From: SOIA01 sp050116035 | GTDB taxonomy: Bacteria; Acidobacteriota; Aminicenantia; Aminicenantales; Aminicenantaceae | DNA length: 41,770 nt | Direction: 5' to 3' | Assembly: GCA_050116035.1 (NCBI GenBank) | Contig: JASFPJ010000002.1 | Span: 1 to 41,770, forward strand | Translations under genes and position numbers: made by a program | The notes under the pieces: generated by a model | Database searches by the model: none | What the model was told of the DNA's origin: nothing | Seen by the model: the letters and a program-made list of their open reading frames with translations, nothing else | Shown: piece after piece, positions 1 to 7,703 of the stretch | How positions within the stretch are numbered: position 1 is the stretch's first letter | How the letters are laid out: each line of letters begins with the position of its first letter

Positions 1-84
1 AAGAATAGATAGATTTATGACTCAATTTATGAGTCGCGAGATATAATCGCTGTTTAGGAGAAGCATCATTTAAAGTGGAGAAAA

Positions 85-206
85 TGTTATTGAGAGCGAA
101 GCATGGTCATTCCTTAACATGGAAAATCTTCTTACATAAGAGATTGCTTCACTCTATTCGCATCGTTTGCTGTGTCATTACTAGCGAAGAGTGACAATCT
201 CATAAG
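85..206. repeat. degenerate REP-like repeat cluster (locus A)
   Basis: The first 266 bases hold no convincing gene. They contain a worn copy of the REP-like unit (ATTGAGAGCGAAGCATGG, about 89-106), then the spacer GGAAAATCTTCTTACATAAG (about 121-140), an inverted half (AGATTGCTTC), and a second worn forward copy with AGCGAAGAGTGACAATCTC. The same spacer recurs near 4877 and 9970, so this is a decayed composite element and not chance similarity. Confidence 0.65.
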
Positions 207-266
207 AAAAAAGATTATCAATGAATATAGATAAAATAAATCGAACTCCTTCAAGAGGAGGCTATC

Positions 267-1937
267 ATGACTGATTCAAAAAAATATGAATACAAGGAAA
301 TACAGGCTCCCAGAGGCACGCGGCTCAACACAAAAGGATGGTCCCAGGAAGGGGCTCTCAGGATGATGATGAACAACCTTGATCCGGAGGTCGGAGAAAA
401 GCCAGAGGAATTGATTGTCTATGGAGGCACAGGAAAAGCGGCCCGGAACTGGGAATGCTTCTGGGCGATTGTCTCCAGCCTGAAAACGCTCGGGAATGAT
501 GAGACTTTAATCGTTCAGTCCGGAAAACCGGTCGCAGTGTTCAAAACCCACCCGGAGGCTCCTCGTGTTTTGATTGCCAATGCTCTGATTGTGCCGAAGT
601 GGGCCACTTGGGATGAATTCCGGCGGCTGGAAGCCAAAGGCCTGACCATGTACGGCCAGATGACGGCTGGCAGTTGGATCTATATCGGAACGCAGGGCAT
701 CCTCCAGGGAACGTATGAGACCTTGGCCTCTGTGGCCCGGACTCACTTTGAGGGAACGTTGAAAGGAAAATTAGTGTTGACCGCAGGGCTGGGCGGCATG
801 GGAGGTGCGCAGCCTCTGGCTGTGACCATGAATGAAGGAGTGGCAATAGTCATAGAGGTGGATAAAGATCGGATCCAGAGACGCCTGGATACACAATACG
901 TGGATACAATGGTGGAAGACCTGGATGAAGCATTGAAGCTGGCCGATGAGGCGAAAAATAAAGGTGGAGCACTCTCCATCGCCCTTCTCGGGAACGCAGC
1001 AGATATCCTCCCTGAATTTGTGAAACGCGAGATCATCCCCGATGTTCTGACAGACCAGACATCCGCACACGATGAGTTGAACGGGTACGTTCCTCATGGG
1101 ATTCCTTACGAGGAAGCCTTGATACTGCGGAAGGAAGATCCCGAAGATTATATGAAAAGAGCCTATCAGTCCATGGTTGTTCATGTGGAAGCCATGCTCG
1201 AGCTCCAGAAAAAAGGTGCAAAGACCTTTGATTATGGGAATAATATCCGGGGCCAGGCACAGAAGGCCGGATCAGAAGATGCTTTTGATATCCCTGGATT
1301 CGTTCCCGAGTATATCCGTCCCCTTTTCTGCACGGGTAAAGGCCCATTCCGCTGGGCGGCTCTTTCGGGAAAACCTGAAGATATTTATGCGACTGATGAG
1401 GCTGTGCTCAAAGAATTCCCGGAAGATAAACCTCTCGAGAGATGGATACGGAAGGCTCAAAAACAGGTCAAATTTCAAGGCTTGCCCTCCAGGATCTGTT
1501 GGCTCGGCTACGGAGAAAGGGAACGGTTCGGTGCGTTAATCAACCACCTTGTGAAGAAAGGCGAGATTTCGGCACCAATAGTCATCGGCAGGGATCATCT
1601 GGATACAGGATCTGTGGCCTCGCCGAACAGGGAGACCGAAGGAATGAAGGATGGCTCGGATGCGATCGCGGATTGGCCGATCCTGAACGCGCTTCTCAAC
1701 GCGATAAGCGGCGCGTCATGGGTTTCGGTCCATCATGGAGGGGGAGTGGGCATTGGTCTGGCCATTCATGCTGGAATGGTCATCGTGGCTGATGGTCAGG
1801 ATTCTACAGAGAAGCGGCTGCGCAGAGTCCTGACAGTTGACCCGGGCCTGGGAGTGGCCCGGCATGCGGATGCTGGGTATGAGGAGGCCATTCAGTACGC
1901 CAAGAAAAAGGAGATTAAAATACCTCTATTGAAGTGA
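267..1937 (+). CDS. hutU: urocanate hydratase (urocanase)
   Basis: Cytosolic enzyme of histidine degradation that adds water to urocanate to give 4-imidazolone-5-propionate, using tightly bound NAD+ as an electrophile. The 556-residue protein has the usual family length. It shows the glycine-rich NAD-binding segment TAGLGGMGGAQP (about 172-183), the family block FDYGNNIRGQ (321-330), and the signature QGLPSRICWLGYGERERFG, whose Cys411 matches the active-site cysteine of characterised urocanases. The ATG start follows a strong AGAGGAGG ribosome site. The other hut genes (hutH, hutI, formiminotransferase) are not in this window; they could lie to the left or elsewhere. The next gene is a lipoprotein of unrelated type, about 70 bases on. 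Identification is secure from motif content. Confidence 0.97.
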   Translation: MTDSKKYEYKEIQAPRGTRLNTKGWSQEGALRMMMNNLDPEVGEKPEELIVYGGTGKAARNWECFWAIVSSLKTLGNDETLIVQSGKPVAVFKTHPEAPRVLIANALIVPKWATWDEFRRLEAKGLTMYGQMTAGSWIYIGTQGILQGTYETLASVARTHFEGTLKGKLVLTAGLGGMGGAQPLAVTMNEGVAIVIEVDKDRIQRRLDTQYVDTMVEDLDEALKLADEAKNKGGALSIALLGNAADILPEFVKREIIPDVLTDQTSAHDELNGYVPHGIPYEEALILRKEDPEDYMKRAYQSMVVHVEAMLELQKKGAKTFDYGNNIRGQAQKAGSEDAFDIPGFVPEYIRPLFCTGKGPFRWAALSGKPEDIYATDEAVLKEFPEDKPLERWIRKAQKQVKFQGLPSRICWLGYGERERFGALINHLVKKGEISAPIVIGRDHLDTGSVASPNRETEGMKDGSDAIADWPILNALLNAISGASWVSVHHGGGVGIGLAIHAGMVIVADGQDSTEKRLRRVLTVDPGLGVARHADAGYEEAIQYAKKKEIKIPLLK

Positions 1938-2006
1938 GAGTTCCCTTTTAATGAGTTGCATTATTCTCCCTTATTTTTATAGATTAATATACGAAGGAGT
2001 GATGCC

Positions 2007-2648
2007 ATGTTTAGAAAATGCGCGCTTGTTTTAACGATTCTTCTGTTTATCGGCTGCAGCCGGACCATGCTTGTGTCCGTGCCCCCGGCAGTGGATTTAG
2101 AACCATACGGAAACATTGGATTGATCTCTTTTTCAACCGAAAATGCCAAGGGCCATCTGGATGAAATGGCCACGCAGCGTTTTCTTCAGGCCATTACACA
2201 GTTTCAAAGAGGAGCCCAGCTTATTGAGCTAGGCCCTCTTGATGAAGTCTTGAGTCGGGTCAACAAGCCAACTATCGATCAGGAGGCCGTGAAAGCGATC
2301 GGGAAACAGTTCAACGTGAAGGGAGTTTTTGTCGGAAAAATCAGCATCTCTGACGTCAAGCCGCAAGTCAGCATCAGTGCTTTGATAAAAAGCATGGGAG
2401 TCCGAGCGAGCTTCACGATTTCCATGACATCCCGGCTTTACTCAACCTCTACAGGTGCGACATCCTGGACAGATTCTGTGCGCTGGAAAGACTCTTTGGC
2501 GAATCTGAGCTTGAGTGAAGGCGGAATTCCTTCCTTCAACGTGAGGGATCAGGATGAAGCATATGCCACTCTTATTGAGAACATGATTTATGAGCTAACC
2601 AGAGATTTTCGTCCCACCCAAAGGCGTGTCAAAAGGCCTAAATATTAG
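2007..2648 (+). CDS. small outer-envelope lipoprotein, possible CsgG/TolB-N-like domain
   Basis: A 213-residue protein with a lipoprotein leader: basic start (MFRK), hydrophobic run and lipobox LFIGC, with Cys17 as the lipid-bearing residue. The mature part begins with a strand-like stretch (YGNIGLISFS), has a mid-segment AVKAIGKQFNVKGVFVGKI, and ends very basic (RRVKRPKY). The pattern of an N-terminal strand, helix, then 'gVDavfvGki' strand resembles the nucleotide-free Rossmann-like domain of CsgG/TolB-N-type lipoproteins. That is fold-level guesswork, not a family assignment. The ATG at 2007 has AAGGAG seven bases upstream. It follows hutU by 69 bases without an obvious terminator between, so co-transcription is possible. 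A strong hairpin and T-run follow its stop. Confidence 0.75.
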   Translation: MFRKCALVLTILLFIGCSRTMLVSVPPAVDLEPYGNIGLISFSTENAKGHLDEMATQRFLQAITQFQRGAQLIELGPLDEVLSRVNKPTIDQEAVKAIGKQFNVKGVFVGKISISDVKPQVSISALIKSMGVRASFTISMTSRLYSTSTGATSWTDSVRWKDSLANLSLSEGGIPSFNVRDQDEAYATLIENMIYELTRDFRPTQRRVKRPKY

Positions 2649-2665
2649 AAAAAATTAAAAAAGCG

Positions 2666-2690
2666 AAAAAAGGGGATAGGCCCCTTTTTA
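2666..2690 (+). terminator. intrinsic terminator after the lipoprotein gene
   Basis: AAAAAGGGG (2667-2675) pairs perfectly with CCCCTTTTT (2681-2689) across a five-base loop. This gives a stable stem whose 3' arm is a T-run, 18 bases after the stop codon. The A-rich 5' arm would also let it work from the other strand. Confidence 0.8.
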
Positions 2691-2699
2691 TGAAGAAGA

Positions 2700-2773
2700 G
2701 GGACAGTCCCTATCTTTCTTAACAAAAGGACTGAAAGGGACAGTCCCTGAAAAAGGGGCCTGTCCCCTTTTTT
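2700..2773. terminator. GGGACAGTCCC palindromes and bidirectional terminator between convergent genes
   Basis: Two copies of the 11-base palindrome GGGACAGTCCC (2700-2710 and 2737-2747) precede a hairpin, AAAAAGGGG (2750-2758), loop CCTGT, CCCCTTTTT (2764-2772). That hairpin overlaps the stop codon of the minus-strand regulator gene. Both arms end in A/T runs, so it can end transcription from either side. The palindrome belongs to the GGGGAC...GTCCCC family seen again at 25552 and 36767-36894. Confidence 0.7.
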
Positions 2774-3740
2774 ATTTGATTTTGTAGGTTTGGATCAGGT
2801 TGATCAGTTGGACACGATTTTTGACATCGGTTTTTTGATAGATCCGGTAGACGTGATCTTTCACGGTTTGGAGTGAAATAAACAGAGCGTCGCTTATTTC
2901 TTTGTTCGTTTTCCCCTCGCACAACTGCCGGATGACCTCCTCTTCACGCCTGGATATTTTAAATTCCTCCAAGAATTGATTCCAGGTCAATGTGTCGGTC
3001 TCCTGGGGGAGAGGCGCGATGAAGTGTTTTTTCAGATAAGCTCTCCAGTAGAGGAGGGGAGGGATATTTCCTGATAGAAACACGAGTAGATGGGTGGCGG
3101 CCAGGGTGTGGCTTCGATGGGCGAAAAAATAAAGGATAATTCCTGTGCAGAAAACGATCAGGTTCAGTGAAGCGAATACCCGGACAGCTTTTCGTTTATT
3201 TTCATTCTTGATCTTAGTTGCATGGATAAACAGTTGTGACAGGGCCGTGATGAGGACCAGCACTTCCAGGATGACATAAAAGTATGAAATGGCGTATGAA
3301 AGGGTAGCGTACGGTTTATCTCCATAATCAGAAAGATTAAACAAGATGATGACACTCCCATATCCAAGGAAAATAAAGATTAAGGCAAAGAAATAGCTTC
3401 TGGTAAATGTCTGAGACAATTTCTTCTCAGTGAGTTCTTTGCAGAGCCTGATGAACATATACCAGGCAAGGATCAGAAACGGGATTCCGAGAATAGCAAA
3501 AAAATGCCCGATTGTTTCAATTATCTGGAAGGCAGACACCTGTTGCTGCAGTATTCTTTTGGCGATGAGCTGGCCCAGGATTCCGTATATGCCGAAAACA
3601 TTGATAAATATTTGAAAGTACAGGTAACTGGAAAGATAGTTCAATCTGTATTTTTTCTGCAGCTTATAAGTGATCAGGATGGCGTATAAACCTGCGCCTA
3701 TGGAGAGAGGAATGAATGTGAAGAAAAGAATATCATTCAT
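2772..3740 (-). CDS. membrane-anchored LuxR/NarL-type transcription regulator
   Basis: A 322-residue protein with about seven hydrophobic helices in the first 235 residues (approximately 5-25, 38-58, 78-100, 114-135, 146-170, 188-208 and 213-232). A cytoplasmic LuxR-type helix-turn-helix follows at about 258-318 (SRREEEVIRQLCEGKTNKEISDALFISLQTVKDHVYRIYQKT). That stretch has the family hallmarks: R-E-x-E-V near the front, G-x-T-N-K-E-I-[SA] and T-V-K-x-H. There is no receiver or kinase domain, so the protein probably senses a membrane or extracellular cue through the helices and binds DNA while anchored. The start ATG has only a weak ribosome site (GAGCG). The 12-base direct repeats just upstream could be its own target. 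It is transcribed away from the neighbouring membrane protein gene at 4066, a natural candidate target. Confidence 0.88.
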   Translation of the reverse strand: MNDILFFTFIPLSIGAGLYAILITYKLQKKYRLNYLSSYLYFQIFINVFGIYGILGQLIAKRILQQQVSAFQIIETIGHFFAILGIPFLILAWYMFIRLCKELTEKKLSQTFTRSYFFALIFIFLGYGSVIILFNLSDYGDKPYATLSYAISYFYVILEVLVLITALSQLFIHATKIKNENKRKAVRVFASLNLIVFCTGIILYFFAHRSHTLAATHLLVFLSGNIPPLLYWRAYLKKHFIAPLPQETDTLTWNQFLEEFKISRREEEVIRQLCEGKTNKEISDALFISLQTVKDHVYRIYQKTDVKNRVQLINLIQTYKIK

Positions 3741-3767
3741 GACTGACGCTCAACCATTCATTTTATT

Positions 3768-3798
3768 TAAAAATATACACTTTATATAAAAATATACA
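3768..3798. promoter_or_regulatory. direct repeats upstream of the LuxR-type gene, possible operator
   Basis: The 12-base sequence TAAAAATATACA occurs at 3768-3779 and again at 3787-3798, a 19-bp period (nearly two helical turns). It sits 28-58 bases upstream of the regulator's start codon in an AT-rich region. This spacing fits a dimer of a LuxR-type protein binding one face of the DNA. An AT-rich promoter element is the alternative. Confidence 0.35.
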
Positions 3799-3839
3799 AT
3801 AAAAGTGATTTTTTCAAAAAATAAATCACCTTCCTGAGT

Positions 3840-3924
3840 ATCCTTGATTATTCATATTATATGCTGACACCTTTTATTGAGATTGATAATCATAAGTCGG
3901 CATATTTTATGAATAATTCAGGAT
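3840..3924. repeat. MITE-like imperfect inverted repeat (CCTGAATTATTCATAA family)
   Basis: The 29 bases at 3840-3868 pair with 3896-3924 at 24 of 29 positions around a 27-base loop, a long cruciform or hairpin. The right arm reads, on the minus strand, ATCCTGAATTATTCATAA followed by AATATGCCGAC. The same arm recurs at 19326-19379 and, as one half only, at 12978-12992. It fills most of the 325-base gap between the LuxR-type gene and the membrane protein gene. Nothing else is evident there except the upstream direct repeats and a small hairpin (GTGATTT...AAATCAC, about 3805-3828). Confidence 0.65.
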
Positions 3925-4065
3925 ATTTGAATCCGACTAAAGTCGTGTTTTTCGCTTATCCTACTTTCGTTGGATGAAATCCTTCCAATATTATCTTATT
4001 TTAGCCATGTGAATGAATGAAACTTGAAAAAATCAAATGATTCGATGATGAAAAAGGAGGACGAC

Positions 4066-4758
4066 ATGAATAACAAGAAAGAAGAGGCCGCTCCCGTAAT
4101 CCTGGTTCCAGAGCCTTATGCGGGTTTAGCGTACAGCTTTGGCTGGGACAGGATGAAAAAATTCTTCCTGGATCTGTTTCTCATCACCTTGATTGTTGGG
4201 GTTGTGTGGATTCCATACAGCATCATGCTGTCTCTGGATGGAAGGCATACTCCAGGCGGAGGGATTCTGCAAATATTTGGACTCGCTTATCTGCTTCTTC
4301 TTATGGCCCCTATCGATTATGGATCAGCCTTTGTCTTTCTCAAGGCTGTGAGAAGCGAACCGTTTGAAGTCAAAGACATGTTTTTAGTTTTTGAAAAGAA
4401 TTATATAAATGTCGTATTGGCCAACCTGCTTCATTGGGGAATTGTCAGTCTCGGAATATTTTTGTTCATCATCCCCGGCATCATATTTGCCTGTAAACTG
4501 GCCTTTGTCAAATACCTCGTTCTCGACCGGAAAATGGACCCGGTGGAGGCAGTGAAAGAAAGCTGGAGGATGACAAAGGGGCATGCAGGAAAAATTTTCT
4601 TGATGGGATTATTGGCCATACCCATAGTGATTGCTGGCTTGATCTGCTTGGGAGTGGGTGTTATTCCGGCTGTGATGTGGATTCGCTGTGCGTTTGCCTC
4701 GATGTACTATGCTGTGAGCGAATCTGAGGAAGATAAAGCTGAAAATGAACAGGAATAA
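4066..4758 (+). CDS. multi-pass membrane protein of unknown function (DUF975-like)
   Basis: A 230-residue integral membrane protein. I take the ATG at 4066 as start because AAGGAGG sits five bases upstream; an in-frame TTG at 4024 would add 14 residues with no such signal. After a short cytoplasmic start there are four or five hydrophobic segments. The most telling part is FIIPGIIFACKLAFVKYLV followed by DPVEAVKESWRMTKGHAGKIF. This 'PG-I-f-a-r-l-...-d...-a-l-k-S-w-x-l-t-k-G' pattern typifies DUF975-like and glycerophosphodiester-phosphodiesterase membrane-domain proteins. The C-terminus is acidic (ESEEDKAENEQE). Its biochemical role is unknown. It is divergent from the membrane-anchored regulator, which may control it. 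Confidence 0.82.
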   Translation: MNNKKEEAAPVILVPEPYAGLAYSFGWDRMKKFFLDLFLITLIVGVVWIPYSIMLSLDGRHTPGGGILQIFGLAYLLLLMAPIDYGSAFVFLKAVRSEPFEVKDMFLVFEKNYINVVLANLLHWGIVSLGIFLFIIPGIIFACKLAFVKYLVLDRKMDPVEAVKESWRMTKGHAGKIFLMGLLAIPIVIAGLICLGVGVIPAVMWIRCAFASMYYAVSESEEDKAENEQE

Positions 4759-4840
4759 ATATCTGGAGACACCGAGGTTAAACAGGTATTTATGCTCAGT
4801 AATTAGGTATAACTTTTATTAATGATACTGAAGATAAATG

Positions 4841-5010
4841 TGTCATTGCGAGCGAAGCGTGGCAATCCCTTTAGATGGAAAATCTTCTTTCATAAGAGAT
4901 TGCTTCCTTCCGTTCGCAATGACAATTGCATCTTATGAGATGGCCACGCTTCGCTCGCAATGACAAAAGTCTAAGATTGCTGCGTTTACTTCGGTTGCCC
5001 ACAATGACAT
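4841..5010. repeat. composite REP-like element (locus B)
   Basis: This fills most of the 345-base gap between the membrane protein gene and cysC. A clean forward unit (TGTCATTGCGAGCGAAGCGT then GGCAATCCC, from 4841) is followed by the spacer GGAAAATCTTCTTTCATAAG and an inverted unit ending TTCGCAATGACA. Another inverted copy follows (GCCACGCTTCGCTCGCAATGACA, about 4942-4964), then a worn one up to about 5010. No gene or promoter is recognisable in the rest of the gap. Confidence 0.8.
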
Positions 5011-5103
5011 CCAAAATGTGTTACAGACATTAATGAGTGCGTATTGCGGGAGGGTTTCCGGCTAAAAGAAAGCCAATTATGAAAAGCGAATGGCGTTTGA
5101 TGC

Positions 5104-5718
5104 CTATTCTTTAGAGATAATTTTTTTCTCTTCTAAATACTGAATGACCATATCTTTGCTTTTGGCCAGGTCAAGCTTATCTGTATCCACAGCCAGTTCA
5201 GGATTGAGCGGTTCTTCGTATGGAGCGGAAATCCCCGTGAATTCTTTGATTTCTCCCGCACGGGCTTTCTTGTACAGACCTTTCGGGTCCCTCTGTTCAG
5301 CCTCTTCCAGGGAGACTTTAACGAACACTTCAATAAATTCCTCTCTTGCGAGCAATTGTCGTGCCTTCTCCCGGTCTCTCCGGTAGGGCGAGATGAAGGC
5401 GGTCATTGTGATGACTCCGGCCTGCGCAAAAAGATTGGCCACTTCCCCTATCCGGCGGATATTCTCCTCCCGGTCTTCAGGCGAAAAACCGAGATTTTTA
5501 TTCAGGCCATGGCGGACATTGTCGCCATCCAGCACATAGCTTAAATGACCACGTGTATGCAATTCTTCTTCCACTGCGTGAGCAAGGGTTGATTTTCCAG
5601 AGCTCGGGAGTCCGGTAAACCAGATGACCACACCTTTTTGGTTGAGAAGCTTTTCTCTGTCCAGTTTACTGAGAGCGCTCTGGTGCCAGGTTATGTTTGT
5701 GGCTTTTTGTTCAGTCAT
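5104..5718 (-). CDS. cysC: adenylylsulfate (APS) kinase
   Basis: Phosphorylates adenosine 5'-phosphosulfate to PAPS using ATP. The 204-residue protein has normal family length. It shows the P-loop GLPSSGKST (36-44), the substrate block DGDNVRHGLNKNLGFSPEDREENIRR (64-89), the FISPYR segment with Ser110 at the position of the transiently phosphorylated serine, and the late KEFTGISAPYEEPLNPEL block. It is the last gene of a minus-strand operon: ribbon-helix-helix regulator, ATP sulfurylase, APS kinase. It begins 54 bases after the sulfurylase stop, with GGAGAAA upstream of the ATG. No PAPS reductase or sulfite reductase is visible nearby, so whether the PAPS feeds cysteine synthesis or sulfotransferases cannot be told here. 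Confidence 0.96.
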   Translation of the reverse strand: MTEQKATNITWHQSALSKLDREKLLNQKGVVIWFTGLPSSGKSTLAHAVEEELHTRGHLSYVLDGDNVRHGLNKNLGFSPEDREENIRRIGEVANLFAQAGVITMTAFISPYRRDREKARQLLAREEFIEVFVKVSLEEAEQRDPKGLYKKARAGEIKEFTGISAPYEEPLNPELAVDTDKLDLAKSKDMVIQYLEEKKIISKE

Positions 5719-5772
5719 GACTGTTTCTCCATAATCAGATGATGATGTTTTTCAGATGATATTCAAACATGT

Positions 5773-6954
5773 TTATCCGCTTTTGTTTAAATTCTTGTAA
5801 TAGTCGATTAATATTTTAATGACCTCTGGCCGGCTGAATTCTTTGGGAGGCATCTGGCCGGCAGCCATCATTTTCCGAAGGTCGGTACCGCTGATAAGGA
5901 CGCGGTCCTGTTTATCATGCGGGCACGTTTTCATGGATGCCATCCCATCGCATTTGGAGCACCAAAAGGTCCAGTCGATTTTCAATGGTTTGAGGTGCAG
6001 TTCATCCTCATCGATTTCATCGAATATCTTTTGTGCATCGAAAGGTCCGTAGTAGTCTCCGACCCCAGCATGATCACGGCCCACGATCAAATGGCTGCAT
6101 CCGTAGTTCTGCCTGAATATGGCGTGGAGGATGGCTTCTCTGGGACCCGCATACCGCATCTCCATCGGATAAACTTTGAGGACCACTCCGTCTTGAGGAT
6201 AGTAGTTTTTCATCAAGACCTCATAGCATTTCATCCGGATTTCTGCAGGAATATCGTCCGTTTTGAGCTTGCCCACCAGAGGATGAATCAGTATGCCATC
6301 GCATACTTCCAAGGCGATTTTTGTGCAGTATTCGTGGCTCCGGTGGATCGGATTTCGTGTCTGGAAGGCAGCCACTGTGCTCCAGCCGCGTTCTTCAAAG
6401 ATCTTTCGTGTCTCTGCGGGACGTCCAAAGTGTTTTCCATAGAGTCGAGGATAAGGTCCTTCACTGAATGCTTTGACTGGTCCTGCGAGCAAAAACTCTT
6501 TTTGAGCCTGGAGCTTGGCCACTCCTGGATGGGCTTCATCCTCTGTGCGGAACACACGTTTGGCCTCGAGGTTTTTGTCATACGTGAATTTTTCCGTCAC
6601 TTTCATGCTTCCCATGAGCTCATCGCTTTCCTCATCCACAAGTGCGATTTCTGAGTCGATCGGAAGACTTCCCGCCTGTTCTTTAGAGACAGAAAGCGTA
6701 ATCGGAACAGGCCAGAGAGTGCCGTCTGCCATATGCCTCTTTTCGACAACACGTGTGTAATCATCCTTTCCCATGAAACCCTCAAGCGGGCTGAACGCGC
6801 CCATAGCCATCATAATCAAGTCTGAGGTCTCACGAGAAGTGAGTCGGATTGAGGGGAATCGTTTGGCTTTTTCTCGCTCCTCCTTGAGTTCTTCCCCCTC
6901 TATGAGTAAAGGATTGAGTTGGCCCCCATGCGGTGGGACAAGTTTCAGCGACAT
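5773..6954 (-). CDS. sat: sulfate adenylyltransferase (ATP sulfurylase), homo-oligomeric type
   Basis: Makes adenosine 5'-phosphosulfate and pyrophosphate from ATP and sulfate. The 393-residue protein is the single-chain Sat type, not the CysD/CysN pair. It has the nucleotide-binding QTRNPIHRSHE motif (198-208, with the HxxH pair His204/His207), GRDHAGVGDYYGPF (292-305), and a cysteine/histidine cluster (Cys332, Cys335, Cys344, His346) typical of zinc-binding bacterial and archaeal sulfurylases. The ISGTDLRKMM block (355-364) is also present. GGAGG precedes the ATG by six bases. It lies between the regulator gene (55-base gap) and cysC. The enzyme can also run in reverse in sulfate reducers, but the kinase partner argues for PAPS formation. 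Confidence 0.97.
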   Translation of the reverse strand: MSLKLVPPHGGQLNPLLIEGEELKEEREKAKRFPSIRLTSRETSDLIMMAMGAFSPLEGFMGKDDYTRVVEKRHMADGTLWPVPITLSVSKEQAGSLPIDSEIALVDEESDELMGSMKVTEKFTYDKNLEAKRVFRTEDEAHPGVAKLQAQKEFLLAGPVKAFSEGPYPRLYGKHFGRPAETRKIFEERGWSTVAAFQTRNPIHRSHEYCTKIALEVCDGILIHPLVGKLKTDDIPAEIRMKCYEVLMKNYYPQDGVVLKVYPMEMRYAGPREAILHAIFRQNYGCSHLIVGRDHAGVGDYYGPFDAQKIFDEIDEDELHLKPLKIDWTFWCSKCDGMASMKTCPHDKQDRVLISGTDLRKMMAAGQMPPKEFSRPEVIKILIDYYKNLNKSG

Positions 6955-7009
6955 GTTTTTCCTCCGGTCAGTGAAGTTTAAAACTCATGAATATCTGTTG
7001 AATAAACGA

Positions 7010-7264
7010 TTAGAGGTATCCGAGCGACTTCAGGCGTTTTCTGATCGCTTCAATTTCTTCCTTGCTCAAGCTTGTGTCTCCGATCTTTTCAGTCTCAGAA
7101 GTTTCTTCTCTGGTGGACACCAGGTCTCGCAGCACATAGACAATGAAGTCAGTGACTGAATTGAATCCGCTTCCAGCGACAATTTTTGATATCCGGTTAT
7201 ACAGTGGCCCTGGGATCTTGATTGTGACTTTACTGTCTTTGGATTTCTCCTGGTCGACACTCAT
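7010..7264 (-). CDS. ribbon-helix-helix (CopG-like) regulator heading the sulfate-activation operon
   Basis: An 84-residue protein. Residues about 12-50 form a typical ribbon-helix-helix unit: a strand KVTIKIP, helix PLYNRISKIVAGSG, turn FNSV and helix TDFIVYVLRDLV. Such proteins dimerise and insert the two strands into the major groove of palindromic sites. The C-terminal tail ends in IEAIRKRLKSLGYL, a helical motif I cannot assign to a function. It is the first gene of the operon with sat and cysC. The start codon is preceded by AGGAG, which itself lies inside a perfect 18-bp palindrome near the promoter start point. That suggests autoregulation and control of sulfate activation. The identity of the effector, if any, cannot be read from sequence. 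Confidence 0.88.
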   Translation of the reverse strand: MSVDQEKSKDSKVTIKIPGPLYNRISKIVAGSGFNSVTDFIVYVLRDLVSTREETSETEKIGDTSLSKEEIEAIRKRLKSLGYL

Positions 7265-7267
7265 ATG

Positions 7268-7318
7268 ACACTCCTATAGGAGTGTTACACTATAATAGAT
7301 TTAACTATGCAATGTCAA
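7268..7318 (-). promoter_or_regulatory. promoter and palindromic operator of the regulator-sat-cysC operon
   Basis: Read on the minus strand, TTGACA (7313-7318), an 18-base spacer and TATAGT (7289-7294) form a near-consensus sigma-70-type promoter. Immediately downstream, 7268-7285 is a perfect 18-bp palindrome, ACACTCCTATAGGAGTGT. It would cover the expected transcription start and also contains the ribosome site (AGGAG) of the ribbon-helix-helix gene. A repressor bound here would block initiation, and the RNA hairpin could mask the ribosome site. Confidence 0.75.
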
Positions 7319-7703
7319 GGTGTAAATTTTATTGAAGGCAAGGATACGCTGGTTTTTAATATTCGATTCAATCCTGCACCCCCTGAAAAGGTGTTTTATA
7401 ACTTTGAGTCAGAAAAATGGCGCAAAAACAGGAAATATATAACTATCAGTTATAGCGACTGCGTTTTCAATGAATGTATTAAAAAAATCACATTCGGTTC
7501 TTGTGTGAAGAGAGAACTAAAAAGCGTTCAGGACTAGCCATGGGCGAAGCTAACCTCTGGAGATGAAATAGAACTGCTCTAGATGAGGTGCTTCCGAGAG
7601 AAAAAATCATCTTCGATTTCCTCCTAAAAGGGCATTGTAAAGACGATGAGGAAAATATATTTTTTGGGCAAAGCAACTCAAATTTCCAGATAGGTGGTGT
7701 CGA
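7319..7703. other. 385-base stretch without a convincing gene
   Basis: This lies between the sulfate operon promoter and the membrane-protein gene at 7704. It holds open frames of up to 76 codons, but none has a ribosome site or a recognisable motif. No repeat family or clear promoter was found. An undetected regulatory leader of the 7704 gene cannot be excluded. Confidence 0.5.

Noticed and set aside
5917..6654. Long open frame (245 codons) opposite the ATP sulfurylase gene
   Set aside because: It lies wholly antisense to a clearly identified gene and its translation has no family features.
7307..7537. Open frame of 76 codons on the plus strand
   Set aside because: It has no ribosome site, starts within the -35 region of the divergent sulfate operon and shows no recognisable motif or hydrophobic pattern.
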